The notes: a model not told the origin generated them from the sequence alone. 10,145 nt of DNA from DASYAN01 sp036501345 (GCA_036501345.1 DASYAN010000126.1:1-10145); one strand, 5' to 3'. Positions 1 to 7,540 are shown, numbered from the stretch's first letter. Program-made: numbers and translations.

Positions 1-88
1 TGTTAGTACAATATACAAACAGTGGGCTATCTCTGCAACATTGAAATAAAGAAAAAACAAGCGTAAAAAGAAAATGGAGAGCGAAGCT

Positions 89-493
89 ATGGATACATCG
101 ATTGGTAATACGCATCCTGCAACCATTTTAGTTATAGAGAACGAGGTTTCTAATCGTATCCTTGTGGAACGTGTTTTATCCACTCGGCCCTATCGCTGTA
201 TCTCAGCATCGAATGGGCGAGAGGCGCTCGAAATCCTTGATCATGAGCAGGTTGACTTGATTCTGACGGACCTTTCGATGCCAGTGATGGATGGTTATCG
301 GACGACCCAATTGATCCGTGCACGTCCCGGGATGGAAAAACTTCCTATAGTCGCAGTCACTGCCTTTGCATTAAGCGATGAGGGAGAGGCAGCCAGACAA
401 ATTGGCTGTACAGAATATCTGACCAAGCCTTTTAAGCCACGACAATTGCTGGAGTTGGTAGACCGCTTGCTTGCATCTAATGAAGCAAACTGA
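89..493 (+). CDS. CheY-like response regulator receiver protein, single domain
   Basis: This is a stand-alone receiver domain with no output domain, expected to take a phosphoryl group from a histidine kinase and signal by protein contact in the cytoplasm. I start it at the ATG at 89 because GGAGA at 76-80 lies 8 bases upstream. An in-frame ATG at 74 would add five residues but has no such site. Numbered from the ATG at 74, the phospho-acceptor is Asp66 in LTDLSMPVMDG, the switch Thr is Thr96 in AVTAFA, and the conserved Lys is Lys118 in LTKPF. The N-terminal acidic pocket reads IENE, so the second of the usual two acidic residues is Asn23. That could weaken Mg2+ binding. The length (134 aa) is normal for a CheY/DivK-type protein. 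No kinase is adjacent on the right; the left side is outside the window. Family assignment is secure, partner and pathway unknown. Confidence 0.93.
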   Translation: MDTSIGNTHPATILVIENEVSNRILVERVLSTRPYRCISASNGREALEILDHEQVDLILTDLSMPVMDGYRTTQLIRARPGMEKLPIVAVTAFALSDEGEAARQIGCTEYLTKPFKPRQLLELVDRLLASNEAN

Positions 494-603
494 TACTAAC
501 TCGAACTTTCTTTGTAGAGTGGCTCCAACATGCATGATTGGCTAGCCCCTGACTTTTAGTAGTCGCTCTCTAGATGTTTCTCGTTTCCTTTGTCTCGATC
601 AAG

Positions 604-609
604 TATAAT
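604..609 (+). promoter_or_regulatory. Candidate -10 box for the acyl-CoA dehydrogenase gene
   Basis: A perfect TATAAT lies 53 bases before the ATG at 663. At 17-bp spacing the -35 position (581-586) reads TCGTTT, a poor match to TTGACA. The site is plausible by position, but the -35 support is weak. Confidence 0.3.
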
Positions 610-662
610 AAGTCTCATAGCAAGTAAACGGTTTCGGATATAGACAGGAGAAACAAGAAACT

Positions 663-1811
663 ATGGACTTTATACTCAATGAAGAGCAGTTAGCTATTCG
701 CAATACATGTAGAGAATTTGCTGAGCAAGAAATACAACCTATTGCAGAGCAGATGGATGCTACGGGACAATTCCCTTATGCCTTGATTCGTCAAATGGGC
801 GAACTTGGTTTACTTGGCTTACCCTTTCCCGAAGAGTATGGAGGAGCGGGAGCAGATTTTCTCTCTTATTGTCTTGCAATCGAAGAAATATCGCGTGGAG
901 ATGTTTCTATTGGCATTACCATGGAAGCACATACTTCCTTAGGGGCAACACCTTTCTATCTCTTTGGCAATCAACAGCAGAAAGAACAATATCTTGTACC
1001 GCTGGCCCATGGTGAACAATTGTGGGCTTTTGGTCTCACCGAACCGGAAGCTGGCTCTGACTCTGCCGGGACACAGACTAAGGCAATTCTTAAAGGTGGT
1101 CAATGGCACATTAATGGTTCCAAAACCTTTATCACGAATGCTGGTACGGATATGACTGGTGGTGTCACCATTACGGCCGTAACGGGTTCTCTGCCTACTG
1201 GTCAGAAAGAAATTACCAATGTTATTGTCCCTAAGGGTACTCCTGGCTATACTATTGGCAATTCCTATAAGAAAATGGGCTGGAAGGCCTCTGATACGCG
1301 CCCTTTGTCCTTTGAGGACTGTGTGGTGCCTGAGGAGAATATCCTAGGTCAACGTGGTGATGGTTTCAAGCAATTTATGCACATCCTCGATGCTGGTCGT
1401 GTTGCCATTGCGGCCCTCTCCGTTGGTCTGGCTCAGGCCTGCTTGGATGAGGCATTGAGTTATGCCAAACAGCGGAAGCAATTTGGCCAGCCTATCAGTA
1501 AGTTCCAGTCCATTCAGTTCAAATTGGCTGACATGGATACAGAAATAGAGCTTGCTCGCTTGATGTATTACAAGGCTGCTTGGTTACATATGCAGGGCAA
1601 GCCATATACACGCGAGGCTTCGATGGCGAAACTCTTTGCTTCTGAAACAGCCAAACGTGCTGCTGACCAAGCTGTACAGATCCATGGTGGTTATGGCTTT
1701 ATGGATGAGTATCCAGTTTCGCGCTACTGGCGTAGTGTAAAGATTAATGAAATTGGTGAAGGGACCAGCGAAGTGCAACGCATGGTGATTGCTAAAATTC
1801 TTTTACAGTAA
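663..1811 (+). CDS. Acyl-CoA dehydrogenase
   Basis: This is an FAD-dependent acyl-CoA dehydrogenase that introduces the alpha-beta double bond into an acyl-CoA thioester and passes electrons to electron-transfer flavoprotein. At 382 aa it has the normal length for short- or medium-chain and branched-chain family members. The N-terminal helical domain covers about residues 1-120. The family signature FGLTEPEAGSDSAG is at 123-136, at the start of the beta domain. The C-terminal helical domain carries RKQFGQPI (271-278) and the second signature HGGYGFMDEYPVSRYWR (341-357). Glu366 in GEGTSEVQR sits where the catalytic base of the short-chain and butyryl-CoA type enzymes lies. The start is supported by AGGAG at 646-650, 12 bases upstream, slightly far. 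It stands alone, 169 bases after the response regulator and converging on the anti-sigma gene, which ends 27 bases away. Substrate chain length cannot be read from the sequence. Confidence 0.95.
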   Translation: MDFILNEEQLAIRNTCREFAEQEIQPIAEQMDATGQFPYALIRQMGELGLLGLPFPEEYGGAGADFLSYCLAIEEISRGDVSIGITMEAHTSLGATPFYLFGNQQQKEQYLVPLAHGEQLWAFGLTEPEAGSDSAGTQTKAILKGGQWHINGSKTFITNAGTDMTGGVTITAVTGSLPTGQKEITNVIVPKGTPGYTIGNSYKKMGWKASDTRPLSFEDCVVPEENILGQRGDGFKQFMHILDAGRVAIAALSVGLAQACLDEALSYAKQRKQFGQPISKFQSIQFKLADMDTEIELARLMYYKAAWLHMQGKPYTREASMAKLFASETAKRAADQAVQIHGGYGFMDEYPVSRYWRSVKINEIGEGTSEVQRMVIAKILLQ

Positions 1812-1838
1812 TGCACCGAAATTGCGCTTGATTGTGTA

Positions 1839-3725
1839 CTAAGAGCGAGGCGTGGGCCACCTAAATGTATCAAATGTTACAGGTGTACTTGCTTGGTTGT
1901 GTTGGCCTACACCATTTTGTTGTCCTGTGACTGATATGGCCGTATCTCCATTTACTGCTAGAAACGCAGCATTTGGGGGAACGACATTATCACCTACCTG
2001 TATTGGCGCTTTGGCGATAACATCGTACATCCCAAAGTTTGATCCATTCTCCTGCCAGAGCAGGAACCCTGCTCCTCCCTGAAGTGCTGTCACAATTTGA
2101 GTGTTGTCGAACTGGGGTAGCACTTGCGAAACTCCGCTAGCAGTAAATGAGAGAATTCTGCCTGCTTGCATCGTATCAATCTGTGGTGCAAAGATTCTCG
2201 GGTCCAAATTTGTTGCGCCTTCTGGGAGTGTGGCAATATTTACCGCTGTCGGCACTATTGTAGGTTCTGTGGTAACGGTAGATACAGCTTGTGGTGTTGC
2301 TGTTGCCGACGGTGTAGATGGTGTTGCAGCAGCCGTGCTGATGGTATCTGGAGTATTGTCATCAGTCTGGCTGGTGTTTAACAAAAAGAGCGTATCATTG
2401 ACAATCTGCGGATGAAACGATTTCCCATCGGCAAGAAATGGATACTTCTCAGTTATTTGATGTGCTGCCCATCGGCCTGCATTTATTGGAGAGGCCTCGA
2501 CGGTCTGCTGAGTCCAGATATCACTACTGAGTTGGCCACTTGTATTCGAGGTGTGTTCATCTGCCCAGTAGATAGCTGTGCCATCGTTGTTGGCTGTTGG
2601 AGAAGTCAGAAGATGGCCCTCGCTAGCATTGGCAAGCTCAGTTTGTGTAATTTCTTTGACGGGATCTAATTGATAGCTTTGGAGGTGTGAGATACCCTGG
2701 TCATCGATGAGGGCCACCAAGAGCGTATCCTGAATGAAACAGATCCCCTGAACAGGCCTGTTTACCCAGCTAGGAACTGTACTCGGGTTGAAGGTCTTGC
2801 TAACGAGCTCTTTATCAAATGGTGCTGTTGTGGTTGCTGGAGATGGCATTGAGCCAAGATACTGTGCGTGAAGACTCCATGCACGTGTTGGGATTGTGCT
2901 AGGATCATTAGTTGCTTGAATTGGAGCATCTACAGGTTTTGGTGGATCAATTTGGAGCCAGATTAACCAGTTTGCTGAGCTACCTAGCGCAATCAGTTCT
3001 TGCGTACTGGGTTTAGCAAGAAGTGGAGTGGTAATATTGTGTTTCTCGTCAAATTGTTCAAGCTGCCAGCTCGTTTGGTCGTCATTATACGTTGTGTAAT
3101 AGATATCATGACCACTTGCCACTGCGCTTGCCACATGAGGGTAAACTGGAGTGGCCGTGTAGTTCACTGGTCGAACGTCATTAAGCTGATGAACAACCAA
3201 TGATGGTGGTGTTATGCTACTTCCATGCTGGGTTAGGAGTAGAAAAGATGTCAAGCCACCTACTAGTAGCATCATTAAAAATGAGGCAGCCACACCAACA
3301 ATGGTAAAATGGTTGATTTGATAGGTACGGTGGCGTTGCGTTGATCGCTGGATGATCGGTATTGGGCCCGTATCTGCGGTGGCAAAAGCAGCCAGGTTGT
3401 TGGCTTGAGGAGCTTTTTGGGCAAGATCTTTAAGGTATGGTGCAAGAAAAGCTGGTGTTGGCTTCGCAGCCGTTGATGCCGAAGTGTTTTGAATAAAACG
3501 TACATGCTCAGTTGCAAGAGCTTGCAAGAGCTTGGTGTGGGCATCTGGCAATGGCTCTATGTGTGGTAGAGCACGAAGCCCTTCTCCGGCAAGGTCGTAC
3601 TGTACCTGTACTCCTTTGCAAGCAGTGCATTGGGACAGGTGCACTTCCAGGTCGTGCATATCGGTCTGATTTAGTTTTAATTCTCGATAGATAGCGAGCA
3701 TTGCTCGTGTCTGTCTGCAATTCAA
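1839..3725 (-). CDS. Membrane zinc anti-sigma factor with large extracytoplasmic domain
   Basis: This is a 628-aa putative anti-sigma factor, predicted to bind and silence the ECF sigma factor encoded just upstream. The N-terminal cytoplasmic part (about 1-60) has the zf-HC2/ZAS pattern: Cys3, then His29-x3-Cys33-x2-Cys36. After a polar stretch, one hydrophobic segment at about 141-165 should span the membrane. The remaining 460 residues or so lie outside the cytoplasm. They are rich in short beta-like stretches with W, Y and G (for example ANWLIWLQI, GAGFLLWQENGSNFG), which suggests a beta-propeller-like fold. They include a Thr/Ser/Pro/Ala-rich low-complexity linker at about 455-500. I do not recognise the outer domain. 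The start is TTG at 3725, overlapping the sigma stop codon by 4 bases (TTGA), with an AGAGG site 10 bases upstream inside the sigma gene. This indicates translational coupling. Most ECF anti-sigma factors are 200-300 aa, so the sensor part is unusually large. Confidence 0.85.
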   Translation of the reverse strand: MNCRQTRAMLAIYRELKLNQTDMHDLEVHLSQCTACKGVQVQYDLAGEGLRALPHIEPLPDAHTKLLQALATEHVRFIQNTSASTAAKPTPAFLAPYLKDLAQKAPQANNLAAFATADTGPIPIIQRSTQRHRTYQINHFTIVGVAASFLMMLLVGGLTSFLLLTQHGSSITPPSLVVHQLNDVRPVNYTATPVYPHVASAVASGHDIYYTTYNDDQTSWQLEQFDEKHNITTPLLAKPSTQELIALGSSANWLIWLQIDPPKPVDAPIQATNDPSTIPTRAWSLHAQYLGSMPSPATTTAPFDKELVSKTFNPSTVPSWVNRPVQGICFIQDTLLVALIDDQGISHLQSYQLDPVKEITQTELANASEGHLLTSPTANNDGTAIYWADEHTSNTSGQLSSDIWTQQTVEASPINAGRWAAHQITEKYPFLADGKSFHPQIVNDTLFLLNTSQTDDNTPDTISTAAATPSTPSATATPQAVSTVTTEPTIVPTAVNIATLPEGATNLDPRIFAPQIDTMQAGRILSFTASGVSQVLPQFDNTQIVTALQGGAGFLLWQENGSNFGMYDVIAKAPIQVGDNVVPPNAAFLAVNGDTAISVTGQQNGVGQHNQASTPVTFDTFRWPTPRS

Positions 3726-4537
3726 TCTTCACCGACCTCTTTTTGATATAAGCCAATAAAGCGTTCTCTTGCTCGCATCAAGCGCATCTTTACTGCAGAT
3801 GCACTGATATTGAGCACCTTCGCAATCTCTGCGCAAGAAAGCCCATCATTTTCATATAGCCAAAGGCATACAGCATATTTTTCTGGCAATTGCCCAAACA
3901 CACGCTCTACAATTTCACGGTCAGCGACTCGACTTTCGAAGCGCCCACCATCATAACCATTGCGCTCGTACATTGAACTCACTGAGTTCGGCCGGAGAGC
4001 ACTGCCCTGTTCCTCGCTATTGGTGCTGTCGGCTAATGTACTGCTGGGCTCCGAAACAACTCCAGCTCCGATACCTCTATCTTCATTAAACAATGACAGC
4101 GGTAACCAGGAAATTAGGCGTCTGCGACGTAGTGTATCTGTCGTCGTGTTGGATGCAATGCGATAGAGCCATGCTGATAGTGCCCCAGGCTGGACAACTG
4201 TGCCTCCTAATAATGCTTTATATGCCTTAACGAAGACATCTTGGGCAAGGTCACAGGCCTGTTCGCGATTGCCAAGCAGATGATAGATGAAATTAGTAAT
4301 TGGACCCTGGTAGCGTAAAAAGATTGACTCAAAGTCCGCTACGTTCACTTGCTCTGGCTGTGTGATAGTCGAGGGCTCAGAGAATGATGGCTCTGCATGC
4401 TCTTCCTCTTTATCCACAACACTTTCACACCTAGCTTCATCTGCCGATAATGGGATGGTACTATGGCCTTGGGATTCATCCTCCGTAGAAGAACCCCATC
4501 TGCTATTCGTAGTGTAGAAACGTATAGAGGTGTCCAT
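3722..4537 (-). CDS. ECF-type RNA polymerase sigma factor (sigma-70 family)
   Basis: This is a 271-aa extracytoplasmic-function sigma factor. Region 2 is at about 69-140 (FESIFLRYQGPITNFIYHLL, then NREQACDLAQDVFVKAYKAL and the WLYRIASNTTTDTLRRRR end). Region 4 is at about 206-265 (FGQLPEKYAVCLWLYENDGL, then the helix-turn-helix CAEIAKVLNISASAVKMRLMRARERF). Sigma regions 1 and 3 are missing, as in all ECF factors. Two things are unusual. There is an acidic, Ser/Thr-rich N-terminal extension of about 68 residues before region 2, and a Ser/Gly/Asn-rich linker of about 65 residues between regions 2 and 4. The ATG at 4537 is preceded in frame by a stop and only by a distant AAGG, so a later GTG (codon 64) that would give about 208 aa cannot be excluded. 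It is the first gene of a two-gene operon with the membrane anti-sigma factor, which is the basis for predicting signal-controlled release. Target promoters are unknown. Confidence 0.92.
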   Translation of the reverse strand: MDTSIRFYTTNSRWGSSTEDESQGHSTIPLSADEARCESVVDKEEEHAEPSFSEPSTITQPEQVNVADFESIFLRYQGPITNFIYHLLGNREQACDLAQDVFVKAYKALLGGTVVQPGALSAWLYRIASNTTTDTLRRRRLISWLPLSLFNEDRGIGAGVVSEPSSTLADSTNSEEQGSALRPNSVSSMYERNGYDGGRFESRVADREIVERVFGQLPEKYAVCLWLYENDGLSCAEIAKVLNISASAVKMRLMRARERFIGLYQKEVGED

Positions 4538-4606
4538 CGGTTACATCAGCCTTACAAAAATTCAAAGATTTTACCCAGTTCCTAATAGAGCACGTGCGTT
4601 CTTTAC

Positions 4607-4624
4607 CAGCATAGCATATTTATG
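4607..4624 (+). repeat. 18-base near-direct repeat, copy 1
   Basis: CAGCATAGCATATTTATG at 4607-4624 matches the copy at 4818-4835 at 16 of 18 positions. On the minus strand it contains TATGCT, a possible -10 box for the sigma gene. It could be a protein-binding site or chance similarity in AT-rich DNA. Confidence 0.35.
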
Positions 4625-4817
4625 AATTGGGTGCTGTGATCTGGTAGACAGTTGAAGGTGAAGTTGAAATAGAATGACTAGTATCACCTCTCGCTGCATT
4701 GCCTGCTAGGCAGGTGTAATACGGACTGGCTATAATAGGATGCCCGCGTCGTTACGATGTGGACCTGGCACTGCAAAAAAAATACCATGTGCTTTTATAA
4801 CAGTCTCTCGTGTTGAT

Positions 4818-4835
4818 CAGTATAGCATATTTTTG
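4818..4835 (+). repeat. 18-base near-direct repeat, copy 2
   Basis: CAGTATAGCATATTTTTG is the partner of 4607-4624, 211 bases away and in the same orientation. It lies about 200 bases before holB. No function is shown. Confidence 0.35.
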
Positions 4836-5035
4836 CCTTCCTTGAGGCTTCAATAGCTTTCGTTCCTAGCCCTATTTGCAATACAGTTGTACACGGCATG
4901 CCAAATGTGTACTGGTTGATGCTGCTTGTATCTGTCTTGCACTTTGCGCTAAAGTTGAGAATGCTCTAGTAATGTAGGGCGAAATGCTTTGGGAGAATCT
5001 TGCTATTATTCTGTGTTTCTGCTAGGATTATTCAC

Positions 5036-6067
5036 ATGGTAGTGTATCAGTCACAGGCATTAGATTGGAATATTGTTGGACATGAGCACGCGGTAGACAT
5101 ATTACGTCGCACGCTTGCTGCTGAACAAGTACGTCATGCCTATTTATTTGTCGGCTCTCAGCGCATCGGCAAAAGTTTATTGGCGCAACGTTTTGCTCAG
5201 ACGCTCCTGTGTACCGGAGGCGCAGATCCGCATATTGCTCCCCAGGATCCATGCCATACATGCCTCTCATGCCGTAAGGTGCTCCATGGTAATCATCCCG
5301 ATGTACATATTATTGCCAAGGCTGCTGATAAACAGGCGATCGTTATAGAGCAGATCCGTACGTTACAGAGCGGTGCAGCCCGTAGAACGTTGGAGGGGCG
5401 GCGCAACATCTTTATCATTCAGGATGCGCATGAAATGAATCTCCAGGCAGCCAACTGCCTTTTGAAAACACTGGAGGAGCCTGAAGCAGATGTTGTCTTG
5501 CTGCTCACTGTTCCAGAGACTGGTCTGCTATTGCCAACGATCCTTTCTCGTGTACAACTTATTACCATGCAATTGCTGCCAGCTACGCAGATCAAAAGTG
5601 CTCTTCAGCAGCACTGGGAGGTTGAGCCAGAAGAGGCCGATCTGATTGCAGCACTAGCTGCCGGACGTATGGGCTGGGCAGTGCAAGCCGTAGAGGATGA
5701 TGAGATGCTGGCTGAGCGCAAAGAGCAACTCGATCTCTTGACGAAGGCGCTCACTGCCAATAAAGTGCAGCGGTTTGATATTGTGCAACGGCTTGGAACA
5801 GATGGGGAGAAAATCCGCTCTCTGCTGGAGTTGTGGTTATTGTGGTGGCGTGATATAGTGCTAGCCGCCAACGATTGCCTTGATCTAACTGTGAATGTTG
5901 ATATGCGCGACCTTTTGAAGGCCCAGGCAGCCAAGATTGGTTCCTCAGAAGCTCAATGCATGATACGGACTATTTTGCAAACGCAAGAAACACTCGACCA
6001 AAATGTCAATGCTCGTCTTACTCTTGAAGTGTTGATGCTCGATATGCCAACCTTGAAAATGTCATAA
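5036..6067 (+). CDS. holB: DNA polymerase III delta' subunit
   Basis: This is the delta' subunit of the clamp loader, which with gamma/tau and delta opens the beta clamp on primed DNA at the replication fork. I choose the ATG at 5036 (343 aa) because AGGA at 5024-5027 lies 8 bases upstream and the protein then begins at the usual point shortly before WNIVGHEHAV. An upstream TTG at 5000 would add 12 residues with no family counterpart. The AAA+ domain shows a modified P-loop, GSQRIGKS, at 40-47. The four-cysteine zinc module is Cys59, Cys73, Cys76, Cys79. The family block NCLLKTLEEPEADVVLLLT is at 140-158. The arginine-finger motif is SRVQ at 171-174, where SRCQ is common. A C-terminal helical collar ends in NARLTLEVLMLDM (325-337). 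DnaX-like or RuvB-like proteins are ruled out by length and by this C-terminus. It appears to be transcribed alone here. Confidence 0.93.
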   Translation: MVVYQSQALDWNIVGHEHAVDILRRTLAAEQVRHAYLFVGSQRIGKSLLAQRFAQTLLCTGGADPHIAPQDPCHTCLSCRKVLHGNHPDVHIIAKAADKQAIVIEQIRTLQSGAARRTLEGRRNIFIIQDAHEMNLQAANCLLKTLEEPEADVVLLLTVPETGLLLPTILSRVQLITMQLLPATQIKSALQQHWEVEPEEADLIAALAAGRMGWAVQAVEDDEMLAERKEQLDLLTKALTANKVQRFDIVQRLGTDGEKIRSLLELWLLWWRDIVLAANDCLDLTVNVDMRDLLKAQAAKIGSSEAQCMIRTILQTQETLDQNVNARLTLEVLMLDMPTLKMS

Positions 6068-6531
6068 TTGGCTGTTTGCACCTCTTCTATGCTCTTCTCT
6101 GATTTGAGAAAGCTCTTTATAACCTGTAACTTTACCACGACTACGCTTAAAAATGTCATTCCCGAAACTAGTCTTTTCTTTGTATGCATCCATAGATGCC
6201 TTTGAGAACATATTGTCTTGCTAGCACAGCTACAAGAAAGGGTTTTACATCATTTCCGGGCAGAGTGTGATGTTCCTCTGATGTATCTTCCAGCCCATAA
6301 TTCTCAGGTACTCCGCACGCAAGATTTCGCGCTTTGATAGTCTCATTGGCCCGCGAGATATGCAACGAGATGAAAGCAAGCAAACAATGAGAAGGCTGAC
6401 GACAATTGCGTGAAGTGGAAGAATGGAAAAGGAGAGGAGAAATGAGAGCGAGATAGATGTTGATCCATCTATAAGGAGAGATCAAGCGAGAATGGCTTCA
6501 GAAAAAAGAAGCAAGCGGCGTTTGTGAGCGT
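6068..6531. other. Gene-free region between holB and the transposase remnant
   Basis: No coding frame with recognisable protein content lies in these 464 bases. The longest minus-strand frame (6168-6485) starts at TTG without a ribosome site and resembles nothing I know. A short hairpin GCATC-CATA-GATGC lies just after holB, near 6185-6198, without a T-run. From about 6400 the DNA becomes purine-rich on the plus strand. The outer end of the IS whose transposase remnant follows should lie near 6480-6530, but its terminal repeat cannot be identified because the other end of that element is missing. Confidence 0.5.
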
Positions 6532-6838
6532 TTATGCAGCCGTTACCACATCAAAACCAAAGGACTGGGCAAACAGGACTGGGAGACCATGAATGGTGAC
6601 CTCAAGTGGTGGGGCAGTAGGTGGGCGAGCATTGCGAGCAAGACGTTGCTTCCAACTGAGCCGCCAATGGGCACGCAGGGCTCTGGTTTGCACATCTTGT
6701 TGTGGCATCTCTTCGTGCACCACGTGTTCAACCGGGCCAAAGGCCAGCAGAACGGTTTGTGTACGCAGTAAATGGAACCATCGTCGCCGGATCTGACAGC
6801 GCTCCCCATCTCCCCACCGGACTGGGCAAGAAGGCACT

Positions 6839-6883
6839 GACTCATTGGGTGCTGACTCATTGGATGTCAGCTCATCGGGTGGC
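6839..6883 (-). repeat. Three imperfect 15-bp tandem repeats in the transposase remnant
   Basis: Units at 6839-6853, 6854-6868 and 6869-6883 share the core CTCAT[TC]GG. On the minus strand they encode the repetitive stretch DELTSNESAPNES. They sit in what is probably a flexible loop of the transposase and look like slippage duplication in frame. Confidence 0.55.
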
Positions 6884-7185
6884 GCCAAGGCCGTGGGAGA
6901 GAGTGGTCGGAACACAGCACTCACCCGCCGCGGCTTGATCGTCGTGGTGCCGTTTTCTTGACACTGTGCACGCAGAGGGCAGGGGCGGCAATGGCACAGA
7001 CGAGCAGCATACAACACACGCAGAGAGCCATTGGGTTCCCGTCTTCGCTCTTGCGCATACAAGGGATGGCCTGCTGGACAGCACAAGGTCCCATCGGATT
7101 GGAGAGCGAAATCGGCTCCAGCAAATCCTTTGGTGTAGGATCGGCGTGCCCATTGAGGAGGCCCATAGCAGACAAGCTCGCTCCC

Positions 7186-7239
7186 TTGAACTGGCTCCTC
7201 AGCTTGAACCGACTCCTCAGCTTGAACTGGCTCCTCAAT
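7186..7239 (-). repeat. Three 18-bp tandem repeats encoding EEPVQA-type units
   Basis: Units at 7186-7203, 7204-7221 and 7222-7239 differ at only a few bases (TTGAACTGGCTCCTCAGC is the first). Read on the minus strand they give EEPVQA, EESVQA, EEPVQ. All are multiples of three, so the frame is kept. The repeat enlarges a linker between WNLRLEF and the cysteine-rich part of the transposase remnant. Confidence 0.85.
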
Positions 7240-7320
7240 CTGAGAGTAGCTCAGTTCTGTCAAACGCATAGTAGTAGCGGACAAGTGTTGCCCGAACTCC
7301 AAGCGAAGGTTCCAGATCCA

Positions 7321-7540
7321 TTGTAATCTAGACCAGCAGTAGCATATACTCACAACGTTCACAACGAACCAGTTTAGGCAGAAAATCATCGTCATGGAAT
7401 CAGGAAAATCAGCATTTCTACGATGTGCAAGCAGGGGAGCATCTGCTCAATGGCAGCCTGGGTTTCCACGTTGTGAGCATGCTCACAACGTGGAAACCCA
7501 GGCTGCCAGCGTAACGAGGCACTTCTGGTCCAGATTTCAG
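7321..7540. mobile_element. Candidate MITE-like small insertion inside the transposase remnant
   Basis: The transposase reading stops at ILS (7546-7544) and resumes at QWIWNLRLEF (from 7323), so about 220 bases appear to be inserted. The ends form imperfect inverted repeats. 7321-7340 (TTGTAATCTAGACCAGCAGT) and the reverse complement of 7521-7540 (CTGAAATCTGGACCAGAAGT) agree at 16 of 20 positions, with the core 7325-7340/7521-7536 at 14 of 16. Just outside the core lie CATTG (7319-7323) and CAGTG (7538-7542), a possible decayed 5-bp target duplication. The interior holds a 58-bp perfect palindrome, the repeat CTCACAACGT at 7349-7358, also present in the palindrome's right half, and no plausible gene. 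A nonautonomous element moved by another transposase is the best explanation. Exact boundaries are uncertain by a few bases. Confidence 0.55.
7451..7508. repeat. 58-bp perfect palindrome with no spacer
   Basis: The left half starts TGGCAGCCTGGGTTTCCACG and the right half is its exact reverse complement, ending GGCTGCCA. The axis lies between 7479 and 7480 in GAGCATGCTC. The match is 29 of 29 base pairs with no loop and stops sharply at both sides. It can form a long hairpin or cruciform. It lies off-centre within the candidate small insertion, so it is not that element's own terminal repeats. It might be a hairpin-type terminator, a recognition site, or the junction of an inverted duplication. 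Confidence 0.97.

Larger units (their letters stand above)
4538..5035. other. Divergent intergenic region between the sigma operon and holB
   Basis: These 498 bases lie between divergently transcribed genes and should hold both promoters. No convincing coding frame or RNA gene is seen. Visible items are a perfect 8-bp palindrome GCACGTGC at 4590-4597, a small hairpin CCTGC-TAG-GCAGG at 4702-4714, a TATAAT at 4731-4736 without a recognisable -35 box, and two copies of an 18-base near repeat listed separately. On the minus strand GGAAC at 4582-4578 resembles an ECF -35 element, about 40 bases before the sigma ATG, but no matching -10 element follows. I can assign no promoter with confidence. 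Confidence 0.6.

Noticed and set aside
1812..1838. Bidirectional terminator between the acyl-CoA dehydrogenase and anti-sigma genes
   Set aside because: The gap is only 27 bases and shows just a weak CGCTT/AAGAGCG pairing without T-runs.
2101..2415. Plus-strand open frames within the anti-sigma gene
   Set aside because: They are antisense shadows of the Thr/Ala/Pro-rich linker of the anti-sigma factor. Their Val/Gly/Cys-rich translation is a reflection of that composition.
4731..4736. TATAAT as a firm promoter for holB
   Set aside because: No acceptable -35 box at 15-19 bp spacing, and the site is about 300 bases from the start codon.
6168..6485. 105-residue open frame on the minus strand between holB and the transposase remnant
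   Set aside because: It starts at TTG without a ribosome-binding site, has low-complexity composition and no recognisable motif. It is more likely a chance open frame.
6958..7326. Long plus-strand open frames opposite the transposase remnant
   Set aside because: They are shadows of the GC-rich, repeat-containing minus-strand coding sequence and have no gene-like start or motif.
7451..7508. Palindrome as a CRISPR repeat or rho-independent terminator
   Set aside because: There is only one copy, no spacer-repeat array, no following T-run on either strand, and the arms are far longer than in normal terminators.
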